Origin: JAXMBX01 sp046349635
Lineage (GTDB): Bacteria > Planctomycetota > Planctomycetia > Planctomycetales > Planctomycetaceae
Reading direction: 5' to 3'
Assembly: GCA_046349635.1 (NCBI GenBank)
Contig: JAXMBX010000019.1
Location: 18,553 to 82,552 of the forward strand
Length of the DNA stretch: 64,000 bases
This document shows, one piece after another, positions 24,968-34,119 of the stretch. Made by a program: the position numbers and the translations under genes. The notes under the pieces are model-generated. The model saw only the letters and a list, made by a program, of their open reading frames with translations, made no database searches and was not told the origin of the DNA. Numbering within the stretch: position 1 is the stretch's first letter; every line of letters starts with the position of its first letter.

Positions 24968-27196
24968 TCACAGCCTGAAGTGGAACGTCTGGCGGAAGTA
25001 ACGCCACAGCCACTGTCCCAGCGATCGACTGTCGATCGTGCATCGTGCCCGGCCCCGCATCCCGCTCCGCAGCAGGGAGAGATCCTGGTCAATCGCCACG
25101 GTCGCTTCGTACGCCACGCTCGTCAGCCGTTCCCGTCCGGTCTTGTCGGTGACGGTGGAGACATCCCCCCCGCTCTTGTTACTCAGCGGTTGCGGGGCAA
25201 AATCGCTTTGCACCTGGGCTAGTTCGACAATCTTGCCCCGGTAGGTGTCATTGGCGAGGTGATCGAGTTTCAGCCGTACGTCCTGTCCGACGTGAAAATC
25301 GTTGCGGTTTCCCTGGTCGATGAACAGCATCGCCTGGAAGCGGTCATTGGGGGCGATGCTGAGCAGATGTGCCCGAGCTTGCATCGTGGCTCCGATATTG
25401 ATCGGTTCCAGTGGCGAGCCGTTCCACATGCCAAGTTGCTTGTTGGTCGGGTCCCGCTTGGGGGGAGCTGTCCGGGGGGCGGCCACCACTTTGCCGTCAC
25501 AGGGAGCATAGATCGTCAGTTGCGCCAGTTGTTCGGTCAGTTCCGCTTTCTGCTTGTTCAACCCCTCCAGCTTTTCCTTGGCGAGATTGAATTGCACGAA
25601 GTTCCGGACTCGATGCTGTATGTCCAGTTCCTTGTTCTGGATCTCGATATCCGTCTCCAGTTTCTTCAGCCGGGCCTCTTTTTCCGGATCGGACAACTGC
25701 ATCAGCATCTGTCCTTTGTGGACCATCTCCCCTGGCTTCACCAGGATCTTTTCCAGCCGGCCCGGCACGGTCGCATAGACGTGCTGCACGTGTTCCGGCT
25801 CGATCATCATCGGGGCTTCCAGGTTCCACCAAATCGGAATCTTCAGGATCCCGACGATAATCAGGACGAGCAACGTGCCGGACACGATCATTTTGGGGCG
25901 GCTCAAGGGATCGATCCTCGGTGCGGTGACCATCTTGTAGACCTTATAAATCAGCCCTCCGATCATCGTGACCAGCGACATCACCGCCATGAAGATGCCG
26001 ATGCTCTGCAGGCCATAGGGCTTCAGGAAAGTGTAAAAGAAGAGGATGATTCCGTACATCACAACCCAGCGGTACAGCCAGGCTGCAATCGCGTAAAATA
26101 CGAACCACCCCTGTCCCGATTGCGGCATGAACGGGTCGTGCGGGGCCTCGATACCCAGGCAGTACCAGCCGAATTTCTCGCTCAACAGCTTGTCCGCCTT
26201 GGGCCGGAGGTTCGGAATCTCCAGCCAGTCGCTCATCATGTAGTACCCGTCGTACTTCAACAGCGGGTTGGCGTTGAAAATGACGGTCGAAATCGTGGAG
26301 ACGAAAAACAGGTTCAGGCAGAGATAGTGAAACAGCCCTTCCCGGCTGTACCACCATCCCCAGATGGCGAGCGCCGACAGGATCACCTCGATATACATCC
26401 CCGCCGCCCCGATCATGATCCGTTTCCACTTATTCTCCAGCAGCCAGGAGTCGGAAACGTCGCAATACAAGCAAGGGCTCAGGCACAAGAGCAGCATCCC
26501 CATCTCGTGGCATTCCCCACGGAAATGTTTGCACGTCAACCCGTGGCCGAATTCGTGGATGATCTTCGACGCCCCCAGAACCACCCACAGGTACATCAGG
26601 TTTGGCCAGCCGAAGAACTGCTGAAACCGCGGCAGACGGGACTGGAACTCCGTAAAGTGCATTCCCACCAATGCCCACGCGGAAACGACCAGCAGCATGC
26701 AGACAGCGACTCCCCACCATTCAAACATCCACTTGAAATAGGGATGAATGCGAACGAGGGTTCGCTCGGGATCCCATCCGGGAAGCCGGATATACAGAAA
26801 GTTCTGAATCGTCTGCCAGATCTTCTTGCGCCGCTCTTCCCGGTAATGCTTGAGGAGCGCGGCCCCCTGCCCCATGCGGTTGCTATACACCAGACGGGAC
26901 CGATGCAGGTCGGTGATCAGGTTTTGCAGGTCGGTAATCGTAATCCGGACGGTGGGGAACTGGTTGTGGAACTCATCCCGGATTTCCTCCAGGTTTCGCT
27001 CCCCGTCCAGCAGTTCCAGGACCGCGAACTGCTCCGGCTGAAAGCGGTAATATTTCAGCGCCACGGGATCCTTCACGACCACGGACGTGGCCCCCAGATA
27101 TTGGATCCGCTTGACCACCAGGTCGCTCCGCGCCTGCAGCGGGACCGGCCGCTGCGTGGAGGTGAGCATGTTGTTGGCCAACTCACCAATCTGCAT
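24968..27196 (-). CDS. PqqD-like / M50 peptidase / HlyD adaptor fusion, membrane protein
   Basis: A 742-residue three-part protein. Residues about 25-105 resemble PqqD, the peptide-binding fold of RiPP systems (FQPEQFAVLELLDGERNLEEI). Residues 150-480 are a polytopic membrane core with the zinc motif HEFGH (214-218) and NANPLLKYDGYYMMSDW, the M50 site-2 protease pattern. Residues about 480-742 are a HlyD-type adaptor: VYATVPGRLEKILVKPGEMV is the first lipoyl-like half, then a coiled coil, then LTIYAPCDGKVVAAP. Start MQIGELANNML at 27196. The HlyD-family gene is 81 bases upstream, so the two form one unit. No ABC exporter or outer-membrane channel is nearby. Confidence 0.8.
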   Translation of the reverse strand: MQIGELANNMLTSTQRPVPLQARSDLVVKRIQYLGATSVVVKDPVALKYYRFQPEQFAVLELLDGERNLEEIRDEFHNQFPTVRITITDLQNLITDLHRSRLVYSNRMGQGAALLKHYREERRKKIWQTIQNFLYIRLPGWDPERTLVRIHPYFKWMFEWWGVAVCMLLVVSAWALVGMHFTEFQSRLPRFQQFFGWPNLMYLWVVLGASKIIHEFGHGLTCKHFRGECHEMGMLLLCLSPCLYCDVSDSWLLENKWKRIMIGAAGMYIEVILSALAIWGWWYSREGLFHYLCLNLFFVSTISTVIFNANPLLKYDGYYMMSDWLEIPNLRPKADKLLSEKFGWYCLGIEAPHDPFMPQSGQGWFVFYAIAAWLYRWVVMYGIILFFYTFLKPYGLQSIGIFMAVMSLVTMIGGLIYKVYKMVTAPRIDPLSRPKMIVSGTLLVLIIVGILKIPIWWNLEAPMMIEPEHVQHVYATVPGRLEKILVKPGEMVHKGQMLMQLSDPEKEARLKKLETDIEIQNKELDIQHRVRNFVQFNLAKEKLEGLNKQKAELTEQLAQLTIYAPCDGKVVAAPRTAPPKRDPTNKQLGMWNGSPLEPINIGATMQARAHLLSIAPNDRFQAMLFIDQGNRNDFHVGQDVRLKLDHLANDTYRGKIVELAQVQSDFAPQPLSNKSGGDVSTVTDKTGRERLTSVAYEATVAIDQDLSLLRSGMRGRARCTIDSRSLGQWLWRYFRQTFHFRL

Positions 27197-27277
27197 GACA
27201 GGTCCCTTATCCGTTCAAGCGTCGCCGTCCGTCCCGGACCGCAAGTGACACGGTTCCGGACGGGAAATTGTGCGATC

Positions 27278-28444
27278 TCAGTTTACACGCACCGGTGGTT
27301 CAAACTCCGGCTCTGGCTTGGCTTTCCCCGCCGTTTTGACCCCCGGTTTGGGGAGCGGTTCCAGGACCGGCTTCTTGGGAGCCTCTTTTTGAAGTTCTTC
27401 CTTCGGCGGAGGGAGCGGTTGTTTCGCTTCCGGCTTCTTCTCGTGAGGGTTGGCAAATCGCGGCCCCTGCTTGTCCGGCAGAATCTTCATGGATGCCCGC
27501 AAGCCTTCGCGGAGGACTCCATCCCGATTCTTGACCTCCGCCCACACGCGCACCTGAGGATCATCAGGACGGGTGAAGAGGTCCACGAAAACCAGCGTCC
27601 CCTCGAAGACCTCTTTTTCGACGTCCAGGTCTTCTTCCGGGATGTCGATGTGAACTTCGACGAGTTGACCCCGCTTCAGTCGGACCGATTGGTTCACGTG
27701 GACGTAGCCTTCCACTTTCACCCGGTCGGTATTCACCATTTCAACCAGCGGGTCTCCTTCCCGGACCGATTCACCCGTTACTTTGTTGACCTTGGTGATA
27801 ATCCCATCCATTTGCGCTTCGATGCGGAAAGTCTTGAGGACTTCAAACGCTTCGTCCCGCTTCAGACTGTCCACTTTCTGTTGGTGTTTGGCCTGTTCGA
27901 TCTGCAGGATGCTTTTTTCCGCAGTCAGTCGCAGTCGATCCACTTCGATATCCGGGAAGGCATGTCGCACCCGCTTGTTTGCTTCCACAGCCCGCTCATG
28001 TTCCACCGTGGCCAATTCCGCCGCCTTGTAGGAGTAGCGGATTTCAACCGTGTTTTCAGCCGTTTGCTTGGCGGTCAGGTAATTGGCCCGGGGAACCTCA
28101 TCCCTTAACTGGACGACGATCTGCCCCGCCTTGACCAGATCCCCTTCCCGCACGTCGATCCGTTCGATCGTACCGATCCGGGAGGACGAGAGAATCGCCT
28201 TGTCGAGAAACTGGATGTAGGGGCGTTCGACGATAATCGGGCCGGATTTCAGCTCCGAAACTTCCTTGGCATCCTGCGACAGTAAGAGCCGCGGAGCCGT
28301 CAGAAACAGGATCAGGCCGCAGAGCGCAGCACTTCCCACTCCCCACAGGGAAAGGAATCGAGAACCGCGTTGTGAAGGGGGATGTCTCAAGAGTGCGCTT
28401 CCTGTTGACCGAGCCGTCTCGTTCTTACGGGAGTCTTCCTTCAT
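27278..28444 (-). CDS. HlyD/RND-family periplasmic adaptor protein
   Basis: A 388-residue adaptor with one N-terminal membrane anchor (about 33-50, ALCGLILFLTAPRLLL). The lipoyl-like half-motifs RIGTIERIDVREGDLVKAGQIVV and FRIEAQMDGIITKVNKVTGESVREGD flank a coiled-coil hairpin of about 110 residues. A beta-barrel segment (VKVEGYVHVNQSVRLKRGQLV) follows. The last 65 residues are Pro/Lys-rich and disordered. It precedes the M50/HlyD fusion and probably forms a complex with it. Confidence 0.82.
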   Translation of the reverse strand: MKEDSRKNETARSTGSALLRHPPSQRGSRFLSLWGVGSAALCGLILFLTAPRLLLSQDAKEVSELKSGPIIVERPYIQFLDKAILSSSRIGTIERIDVREGDLVKAGQIVVQLRDEVPRANYLTAKQTAENTVEIRYSYKAAELATVEHERAVEANKRVRHAFPDIEVDRLRLTAEKSILQIEQAKHQQKVDSLKRDEAFEVLKTFRIEAQMDGIITKVNKVTGESVREGDPLVEMVNTDRVKVEGYVHVNQSVRLKRGQLVEVHIDIPEEDLDVEKEVFEGTLVFVDLFTRPDDPQVRVWAEVKNRDGVLREGLRASMKILPDKQGPRFANPHEKKPEAKQPLPPPKEELQKEAPKKPVLEPLPKPGVKTAGKAKPEPEFEPPVRVN

Positions 28445-28899
28445 CTATAACGCGAGCCAACGCTGATTATCCACGAAGAAAGCCCCAAATTTCCAAATTC
28501 CAAGTAGCACAGGATTCAGGGCCGGCTGCTTCACTTCCTGCCGAAAGTTCCGCTGCCCGTATTTTCGCTACTTCCCGAATAATCAGTACCATCACTATCG
28601 GTGATCTTCTTCCGTAGGGTGGAGACCACTTCCGGTAAAGTCGCTAAGAATAATCGGACTAGCCGTTAGAGTTTGACAGTCTTACGTCACCCTGAGGGAA
28701 TTATTACAGTTTGGACGGAGAGGAAAACTGGTGAATTCACGTTCCCTTCTCAGGAGGGGAGTGGTCGTTCGGCAGTTTCTGCGATATCGTGGACCATCCC
28801 CGTCCTGGGCGGATTTGAGCCAGCCCCTCTCTCCGTCTCACAGGGGGGGCTTCTATGGGGTTCTTACGAATCTGATTTCCTGAATGATGGAGGGAGTCG
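28445..28899. other. Intergenic region between divergent adaptor and PQQ-like genes
   Basis: About 455 bases that must drive the adaptor pair leftward and the PQQ-like gene rightward. A perfect TTGACA stands at 28673-28678 on the plus strand, but the best -10 candidates (GAATTA/AATTAT near 28,698-28,704) are poor and spaced too far. No gene or hairpin terminator seen. Confidence 0.4.
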
Positions 28900-30339
28900 A
28901 TGCGATTTTCGGTAGGAACAGTTGTTTTCGGATGCCTGATTCTTTGTTTTCGAGTCCAAGGGGAGACTTGGCCCCAGTTTCGAGGGGTCAATCTGCGAGG
29001 GACCTCGGAAAGCCGGCTCCCGTTGCCGGAACGAATTGCCCCTGATCAGAACGTGGTCTGGAAGACCCCGCTTCCCCCCGGACACTCCTCTCCCGTGGTC
29101 AGTGCGGATCGAATTTTTCTGTCCGGGGCCAAGGACGAGAGCGTTCTCACGGTGATTTGCCTGGAGCGAGCTTCCGGGAAGCTCCTGTGGGAAAAAGAGA
29201 TCCCCTACGACACTCTGGAAAAGGTCCATTTGACCGGTAGCCATGCCCAGTCCTCCCCGGTCACGGATGGGGAGCGGGTCGTGACCTTCTTCGGTTCCAG
29301 TGGACTCTGGTGCCACGACAAGCACGGCAAGCTGCTCTGGCACAAAAAAATGGGGCCGTTCAAAAATGACTTCGGGGCCGGCAGCTCACCGATCATCGTC
29401 GATGATAAGGTCATTCTCTGCCAGGATCACGACACGGACTCCTTCCTGGCCGCCTACAACAAAACATCCGGTGAGGAGCTCTGGAAGACAGACCGTTCCG
29501 AATTCCCCCGGAATTTCTCCACCCCCGTCGTCTGGGAACAGAACGGGAAAAAGCAGATTGTCGTCCCCGCGACATTGCGCATCGTGGCATATGACTTCGA
29601 CTCCGGAAAGGAAATCTGGACGGTTCGGGGAGTTGCCCGCATTGTCAACATGAGTCCCGTCGTGGGGGATGACGGCATCCTGTATGTCGGGTGCTGGTCG
29701 CCAGGAGGGGACGAAGAAAACCGCATCCAGGTCGATACTTTCGATAGCTATGCTGAGAAGAACGACAAGAACAAAGACAAGATGATCGACGAGAAGGAAG
29801 TTGCGGATCCCACCGTCAAGCAACGTTTCTCCCAGATCGACCGAGACAAGAGCGGCACCATCACTCGCACCGAATGGGAGAACATGCGCAGGGTCTTCGA
29901 GGACGCGCGCAACCGCATTCTCGCCATTAAACCGGGCGGTCAGGGGGACATCACCGAGACGCACGTCCTCTGGAGTTTCAACAAGCAACTCCCCTACTGC
30001 CCCTCTCCCCTGTTCCATGACGGCACGTTGTACATGGTCAAGGATGGAGGAATCTTCTCCTCCCTCGATGCCAAGACCGGCAAGCCGATCAAGCAGGGAC
30101 GGGTTCAGGGGAACACCAAGTATTTTGCCTCGCCCGTACTCGGTGACGGTAAGATCTACGTGGTCAGTGACGCCGGGCAGTTGACTGTTGTCTCTGCCAC
30201 TCCGAAATGGCAACAACTTTTTAGCACGGATTTTGGAGAGTCGGTCTACGGAACTCCCGCGATCGTGGATGGACACATTTACTTCAGGACCAAGAGCTTC
30301 CTCTACTGCTTCGGCCAGCAGGTTTCTGCCTCCCGTTGA
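28900..30339 (+). CDS. Exported PQQ-like beta-propeller protein with an inserted EF-hand pair
   Basis: A 479-residue secreted protein with a signal peptide (residues 1-20) followed by ETWPQFRGVNLRGTSESR, the WPQFRG opening of a planctomycete propeller family. Propeller blades carry repeats of the kind SGKLLWEKEI, HGKLLWHKKM and SGEELWKTD. Between blades, at about residues 285-327, sits an EF-hand pair: KNDKNKDKMIDEKEVADP and IDRDKSGTITRTEWENM, with Asp at the calcium positions. PQQ binding itself is doubtful; such proteins often lack the cofactor. The LOG gene starts 21 bases after the stop. Confidence 0.8.
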   Translation: MRFSVGTVVFGCLILCFRVQGETWPQFRGVNLRGTSESRLPLPERIAPDQNVVWKTPLPPGHSSPVVSADRIFLSGAKDESVLTVICLERASGKLLWEKEIPYDTLEKVHLTGSHAQSSPVTDGERVVTFFGSSGLWCHDKHGKLLWHKKMGPFKNDFGAGSSPIIVDDKVILCQDHDTDSFLAAYNKTSGEELWKTDRSEFPRNFSTPVVWEQNGKKQIVVPATLRIVAYDFDSGKEIWTVRGVARIVNMSPVVGDDGILYVGCWSPGGDEENRIQVDTFDSYAEKNDKNKDKMIDEKEVADPTVKQRFSQIDRDKSGTITRTEWENMRRVFEDARNRILAIKPGGQGDITETHVLWSFNKQLPYCPSPLFHDGTLYMVKDGGIFSSLDAKTGKPIKQGRVQGNTKYFASPVLGDGKIYVVSDAGQLTVVSATPKWQQLFSTDFGESVYGTPAIVDGHIYFRTKSFLYCFGQQVSASR

Positions 30340-30360
30340 ACCAGAAGAGACCCGTCACTC

Positions 30361-30942
30361 ATGAAATCACTCTGTGTGTTCTGCGGTTCACGGGCCGGGA
30401 ATGAGGATCAGTTTCGCCAGGATGCCGCACGCCTTGGGCGGATGATTGCCGAACGGGGATTCCGCCTGGTGTATGGGGGCGGCAGCGTCGGGCTGATGGG
30501 GATTCTCGCCGATGCGGCCTTGGCCGCCGGGGGGAATGTGATTGGCGTGATCCCGGAATTCCTCGCCGTCCGGGAGGTCATGCACTCCGGTCTGGCTGAC
30601 CTGCGGATCGTTCCTTCCATGCACGCTCGCAAGTCCCTGATGGCGGACCTTTCAGACGGGTTCATTGCCCTGCCGGGGGGCTATGGCACCCTGGAAGAAC
30701 TCTTTGAGGTCATCACATGGTCCCAGTTGGGGCTGCACCGCAAACCGGTCGGCATTCTCAATACCGCTGGTTATTACGACCCCCTGCTCCACTGGATTGA
30801 CGCTTCCATCCAGCGCGACTTCCTACGCGAAGAACACCGGCATTTTCTAGTTTCGCACGAGGATTGCAGTAGCCTGCTCGATCTGCTCGAGAAGCACCAA
30901 CCCCCGACGGTAGCCAAGTGGTTACCGACCGGTGGGGAGTGA
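30361..30942 (+). CDS. LOG family nucleoside 5'-monophosphate phosphoribohydrolase
   Basis: A 193-residue protein of the group once called lysine-decarboxylase-like. VFCGSRAGNEDQFRQDA opens a Rossmann fold, VYGGGSVGLMG binds phosphate, MHARKSLM and PGGYGTLEELFEVITW form the PGGxGTxxE active site. Known members release cytokinin bases from their 5'-monophosphates; in bacteria without plant contact the role is probably nucleotide clean-up. It is likely co-transcribed with the PQQ-like gene, perhaps by position only. Confidence 0.9.
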   Translation: MKSLCVFCGSRAGNEDQFRQDAARLGRMIAERGFRLVYGGGSVGLMGILADAALAAGGNVIGVIPEFLAVREVMHSGLADLRIVPSMHARKSLMADLSDGFIALPGGYGTLEELFEVITWSQLGLHRKPVGILNTAGYYDPLLHWIDASIQRDFLREEHRHFLVSHEDCSSLLDLLEKHQPPTVAKWLPTGGE

Positions 30943-31140
30943 ATGCCTTCAGGGACGCCCTTGTCACTGAGGCTGTGCAGTTTCAGGGGGTCCCCTCGCT
31001 CCGGAGGGGGCTCTCCGAAATTTAACCCCTCCGCGCGGGACCTCTGTTGACCTACTATTGGATTTCAATACACTGACAACTCCTTGCCCCCGGTCCCCCT
31101 CTTTCCGCGTGAGAAACCCCCTCCGAGGCAGCATCCATAC

Positions 31141-32079
31141 ATGAAACGGGCCGAATTCAGTACCCAGGTAGCGACGATTTTGATCGCGGCGCGGCGGATC
31201 GCGGTCGAAAACGATGCGCATGCCATCATGGTGCTGGCCGACAAGAACTATGACTTCGACGGCATCAAGCAAAGCCTCGATCGGTTGCGGGTCATCGTCG
31301 CTTCCCACCGCGCGGAAGTCCTCAAGTCCGCCCGGGAACAGGGATTCGACACCGTTCCCCTCTCCAAGGAGTCAGAAACGCGCCAGGTCCAGCTCAGCCA
31401 GGCGCTGCTGGAAGCGATTGCGGATGATCTGCTCAAGACCGGCGACCGGATCGTCGCTTTGTATGCCAGTTTTGACAAGGATGAAATCGATACCCTTAGT
31501 GTCGTCGATCTGGGAGACCACCTGGAACGGCTGAGCGCCCGCGACCTGCAGCGACTGGAGACTCAGGTTCCGCTTGAAACGCTGCGCGGCGTCGTGGATC
31601 TGGCGGTCGAAATCGGCCGCGAAGGGCGGGAAGGGAAGCCGGTCGGCACGCTGTTCGTCGTCGGCGATCATCGCAAGGTCGTCAAGATGTCCCACGAAGG
31701 GGTCCACGATCCCTTCCGGGGCTACAGCCTCAAAGAGCGGGCCTTGCGCGACCCCCGTGTCCGGGAGAGCATCAAGGAAGTCGCCCAACTCGATGGTGCC
31801 TTTATCATTGCCGCGGATGGATATGTCGTCTCCGCGGGTCGCATTCTGGATGCCCCCGCGCATGGACTGGCCCTTTCCAAGGGACTCGGCGCACGGCACT
31901 GGGCCGCCGCTGCCATCTCGAAGGCGACAAAGGCCATCGCGATTGCGGTCTCGGAATCCTCGGGAACTGTCCGCATCTTTCGCAACGGTTCTATCGTCCT
32001 CCGCATTGAGCCGATGGATCGCGCCATGAAATGGCACGGCTTCGAACTCGAACCCCCGGGCCTCGCCGGCGGGGACTGA
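31141..32079 (+). CDS. Diadenylate cyclase, DacZ-like (c-di-AMP synthase)
   Basis: A 312-residue protein from MKRAEFSTQVATIL. The C-terminal DisA_N domain (about 165-285) holds the DGA motif (218-220, LDGAFIIAADGYV) and RH at 252-253 in LGARHWAAAAIS, where most members have RHRAA. The N-terminal 140 residues (ILIAARRIAVENDAHAIMVL, LRVIVASHRAEV) resemble the pyruvate-kinase-C-like domain that precedes the cyclase in DacZ enzymes; this is from memory. It has no membrane helix, unlike CdaA. It should make cyclic di-AMP from two ATP in the cytoplasm. Confidence 0.78.
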   Translation: MKRAEFSTQVATILIAARRIAVENDAHAIMVLADKNYDFDGIKQSLDRLRVIVASHRAEVLKSAREQGFDTVPLSKESETRQVQLSQALLEAIADDLLKTGDRIVALYASFDKDEIDTLSVVDLGDHLERLSARDLQRLETQVPLETLRGVVDLAVEIGREGREGKPVGTLFVVGDHRKVVKMSHEGVHDPFRGYSLKERALRDPRVRESIKEVAQLDGAFIIAADGYVVSAGRILDAPAHGLALSKGLGARHWAAAAISKATKAIAIAVSESSGTVRIFRNGSIVLRIEPMDRAMKWHGFELEPPGLAGGD

Positions 32080-32089
32080 GAGTTTGCGA

Positions 32090-34087
32090 TCAGTCGCGGG
32101 ATGCCGTCGGCAATTTCCAGGCGGAGTCGAAATTCGCCGACCACGCGATCTCCTCCGTGTACCCCTCTTTTTTGTCCGGGCTGTATTTCAGGACGGCGAT
32201 ATCCCCCAGCCGCGGAAACAACCACGCATTGGAACTCGCTAAATCCTTCGCGTGGAACGTGTGTCCGGAGTTGATCACCACATATTTGCTCCGGTTTCGG
32301 GGATTGGGGTAGATCAACGCGACTCCGTGTGATTTCAGGTCGTAATCCTTCCCATCAACCGTCAGTCGATCCTTCTTCCAGGTCACCGGAAGCTGATTGA
32401 CGATCTTCGCCAGGTAGGCATTGGAACCCGGATCCCCGAAGAGAATCAGATTGTGATTGAGTTCCAGTTCATCCGTGACCTGGGCATCATCGACTGTTCG
32501 CACTTCACCGCGGAACCCTTTGTTGAATTCGTGTTCAAAGCGTTTTCGCGTCCAATCGACCCATCCGGCGTGCTTTTTCTCCCAGGGTTTTCCTGTTCCC
32601 TTCACACACACGAACGACTCCATGAACGCATCGTCAATCGGTCCCTGCAGGTTGTGCCGCTTGTGAAACTTCGGGTTCTCTTCGAACTCTTTTTGCTGCG
32701 CTTCTGACAAAACCGTCCACTTCTTCCCTTCCCGCACGAGCAGGGAACCAATCCCCTTGTTTGGACCGGGATTCAGCTTCAGCCTCGTTCCATCAATTTC
32801 AAGATCCGCACCGACCTGTGACGCGATCCGCAATGCCACCACATTTTTCGTGGTGATCGTGGCTGATGCATTTTCGCCTAACGTCCCCTCCACGACCGTT
32901 TCCCCATAAGGCTCCATGACTTCTTCCACCGTCACCCAGTCGCAGTGATTGTATTTCAGTGTCCGTGTGGCGAAGCGAATCTTGTGGAGTCCGGGAGCCG
33001 CCGGGCGGCCCGCCTCCATGTTTTTCAGGTGAAACGCCATGTACTCCTTGAACGTGTTCGGCTCGAACTTGTGACCCACACCTGGCCCGATCAGCACCTT
33101 GATCTCCACGTTCAGCTTTTTGGCCTCCGCTTCCATCCGTTTGCTCGCCAGCAGTTGCGCATCCAGCTCTCCACCATACGTGCAGACCGGGACATCCGCG
33201 GCGTTCAAAGCGTAATGGACCGTGTCATAGATTCGCAGTGTTTCGTCCTGTGTCTTCGGCAGCGGCGTCGTGATCTTCTGGTATTCATAAAAATCCACGA
33301 ACCCCGCCCCCGGGCCGACCGCACACCACAACGAAGGATAATGCAGCCCCAAATGCCAGCTTCCCGCTCCTCCCATCGAGAACCCCCGCAACACCACCCG
33401 CTGCGCGTCAATCGGATAACGGCTCTTCACATCCTCCAGGACCTCCAGCACGTCCGTCTCGCCGCTCCAGCGGTAGGCATTATTTGTCCGTCCGTAAATC
33501 TCCACCTCCGCCCATGCCTGCCCCGGTTCCAGCGGTTTCCCTTCATTGGAATGCAGAAACCCAACCTCGTTGAGCGTCGCATTCCGCCCATGCAGGATGA
33601 TGTGCAATGGCCATTTTGCATCCGGCTTGCTCCGCAACGCTGCAGGAATGCTGATCGCATAGGGCTGCACCGAGCCATCGACCCGCGAGATGTAGCCGTG
33701 AATCGTCCGCTTCTCCGCCTCTTCCCAAGGAGCCTTTCCCTGTTCCAGTTGAGCGAGCCGTTCTTTGCCTCGTTTCAACGCCTCCTCGGTAAACCGCACA
33801 AACTCAGGCTTGTAAAACTCCTTGTGGCGCAGGATCCATTCCACCCCCTTGGGATAAATCGCGACGTCCGCCCAGCGATGTGCTGGCTGCACCTTACCCC
33901 GCAGCGCATCGACTGACTTCTGAAGTTCCTTCCCCTCCGCAGCCAGTTTCTGCATCGTGGCGGCGTCCGGCCCCTCATAGGGTTTCTCTTTCTTCTTCTC
34001 CTGGCAAACTCCACACGTCTGCCACGCCAGAAGCAGGGTCAACCCCCACAACACACATTCAGATTGATTCCGGATAAGGGTTCGCAT
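32090..34087 (-). CDS. Exported alpha/beta-hydrolase (esterase, prolyl-oligopeptidase-like)
   Basis: A 665-residue protein; the frame is open much further upstream but the true start is MRTLIRNQSEC (34087), which gives a signal peptide ending near residue 29. Catalytic region: LHIILHGRNATLNEVGF (oxyanion side), then RGFSMGGAGSWHLGLHYPSLW with nucleophile S238. VLIGPGVGHKFEP supplies the likely catalytic His. A second, beta-rich part (about 355-665) ends in a region that also occurs in PHB-depolymerase-like esterases. It may act on plant or algal polymer esters. It converges with the c-di-AMP gene (10-base gap) and lies downstream of the MFS gene. Confidence 0.78.
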   Translation of the reverse strand: MRTLIRNQSECVLWGLTLLLAWQTCGVCQEKKKEKPYEGPDAATMQKLAAEGKELQKSVDALRGKVQPAHRWADVAIYPKGVEWILRHKEFYKPEFVRFTEEALKRGKERLAQLEQGKAPWEEAEKRTIHGYISRVDGSVQPYAISIPAALRSKPDAKWPLHIILHGRNATLNEVGFLHSNEGKPLEPGQAWAEVEIYGRTNNAYRWSGETDVLEVLEDVKSRYPIDAQRVVLRGFSMGGAGSWHLGLHYPSLWCAVGPGAGFVDFYEYQKITTPLPKTQDETLRIYDTVHYALNAADVPVCTYGGELDAQLLASKRMEAEAKKLNVEIKVLIGPGVGHKFEPNTFKEYMAFHLKNMEAGRPAAPGLHKIRFATRTLKYNHCDWVTVEEVMEPYGETVVEGTLGENASATITTKNVVALRIASQVGADLEIDGTRLKLNPGPNKGIGSLLVREGKKWTVLSEAQQKEFEENPKFHKRHNLQGPIDDAFMESFVCVKGTGKPWEKKHAGWVDWTRKRFEHEFNKGFRGEVRTVDDAQVTDELELNHNLILFGDPGSNAYLAKIVNQLPVTWKKDRLTVDGKDYDLKSHGVALIYPNPRNRSKYVVINSGHTFHAKDLASSNAWLFPRLGDIAVLKYSPDKKEGYTEEIAWSANFDSAWKLPTASRD

Positions 34088-34119
34088 CACCACCTCGCGA
34101 TATCTGAAAGGAACGGATT

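Noticed and set aside
25259..28108. A 949-codon open frame on the plus strand.
   Set aside because: It lies antisense to both the M50/HlyD fusion and the HlyD adaptor, whose domains and catalytic motifs are clear. The long antisense frame is a by-product of GC-rich codon use.
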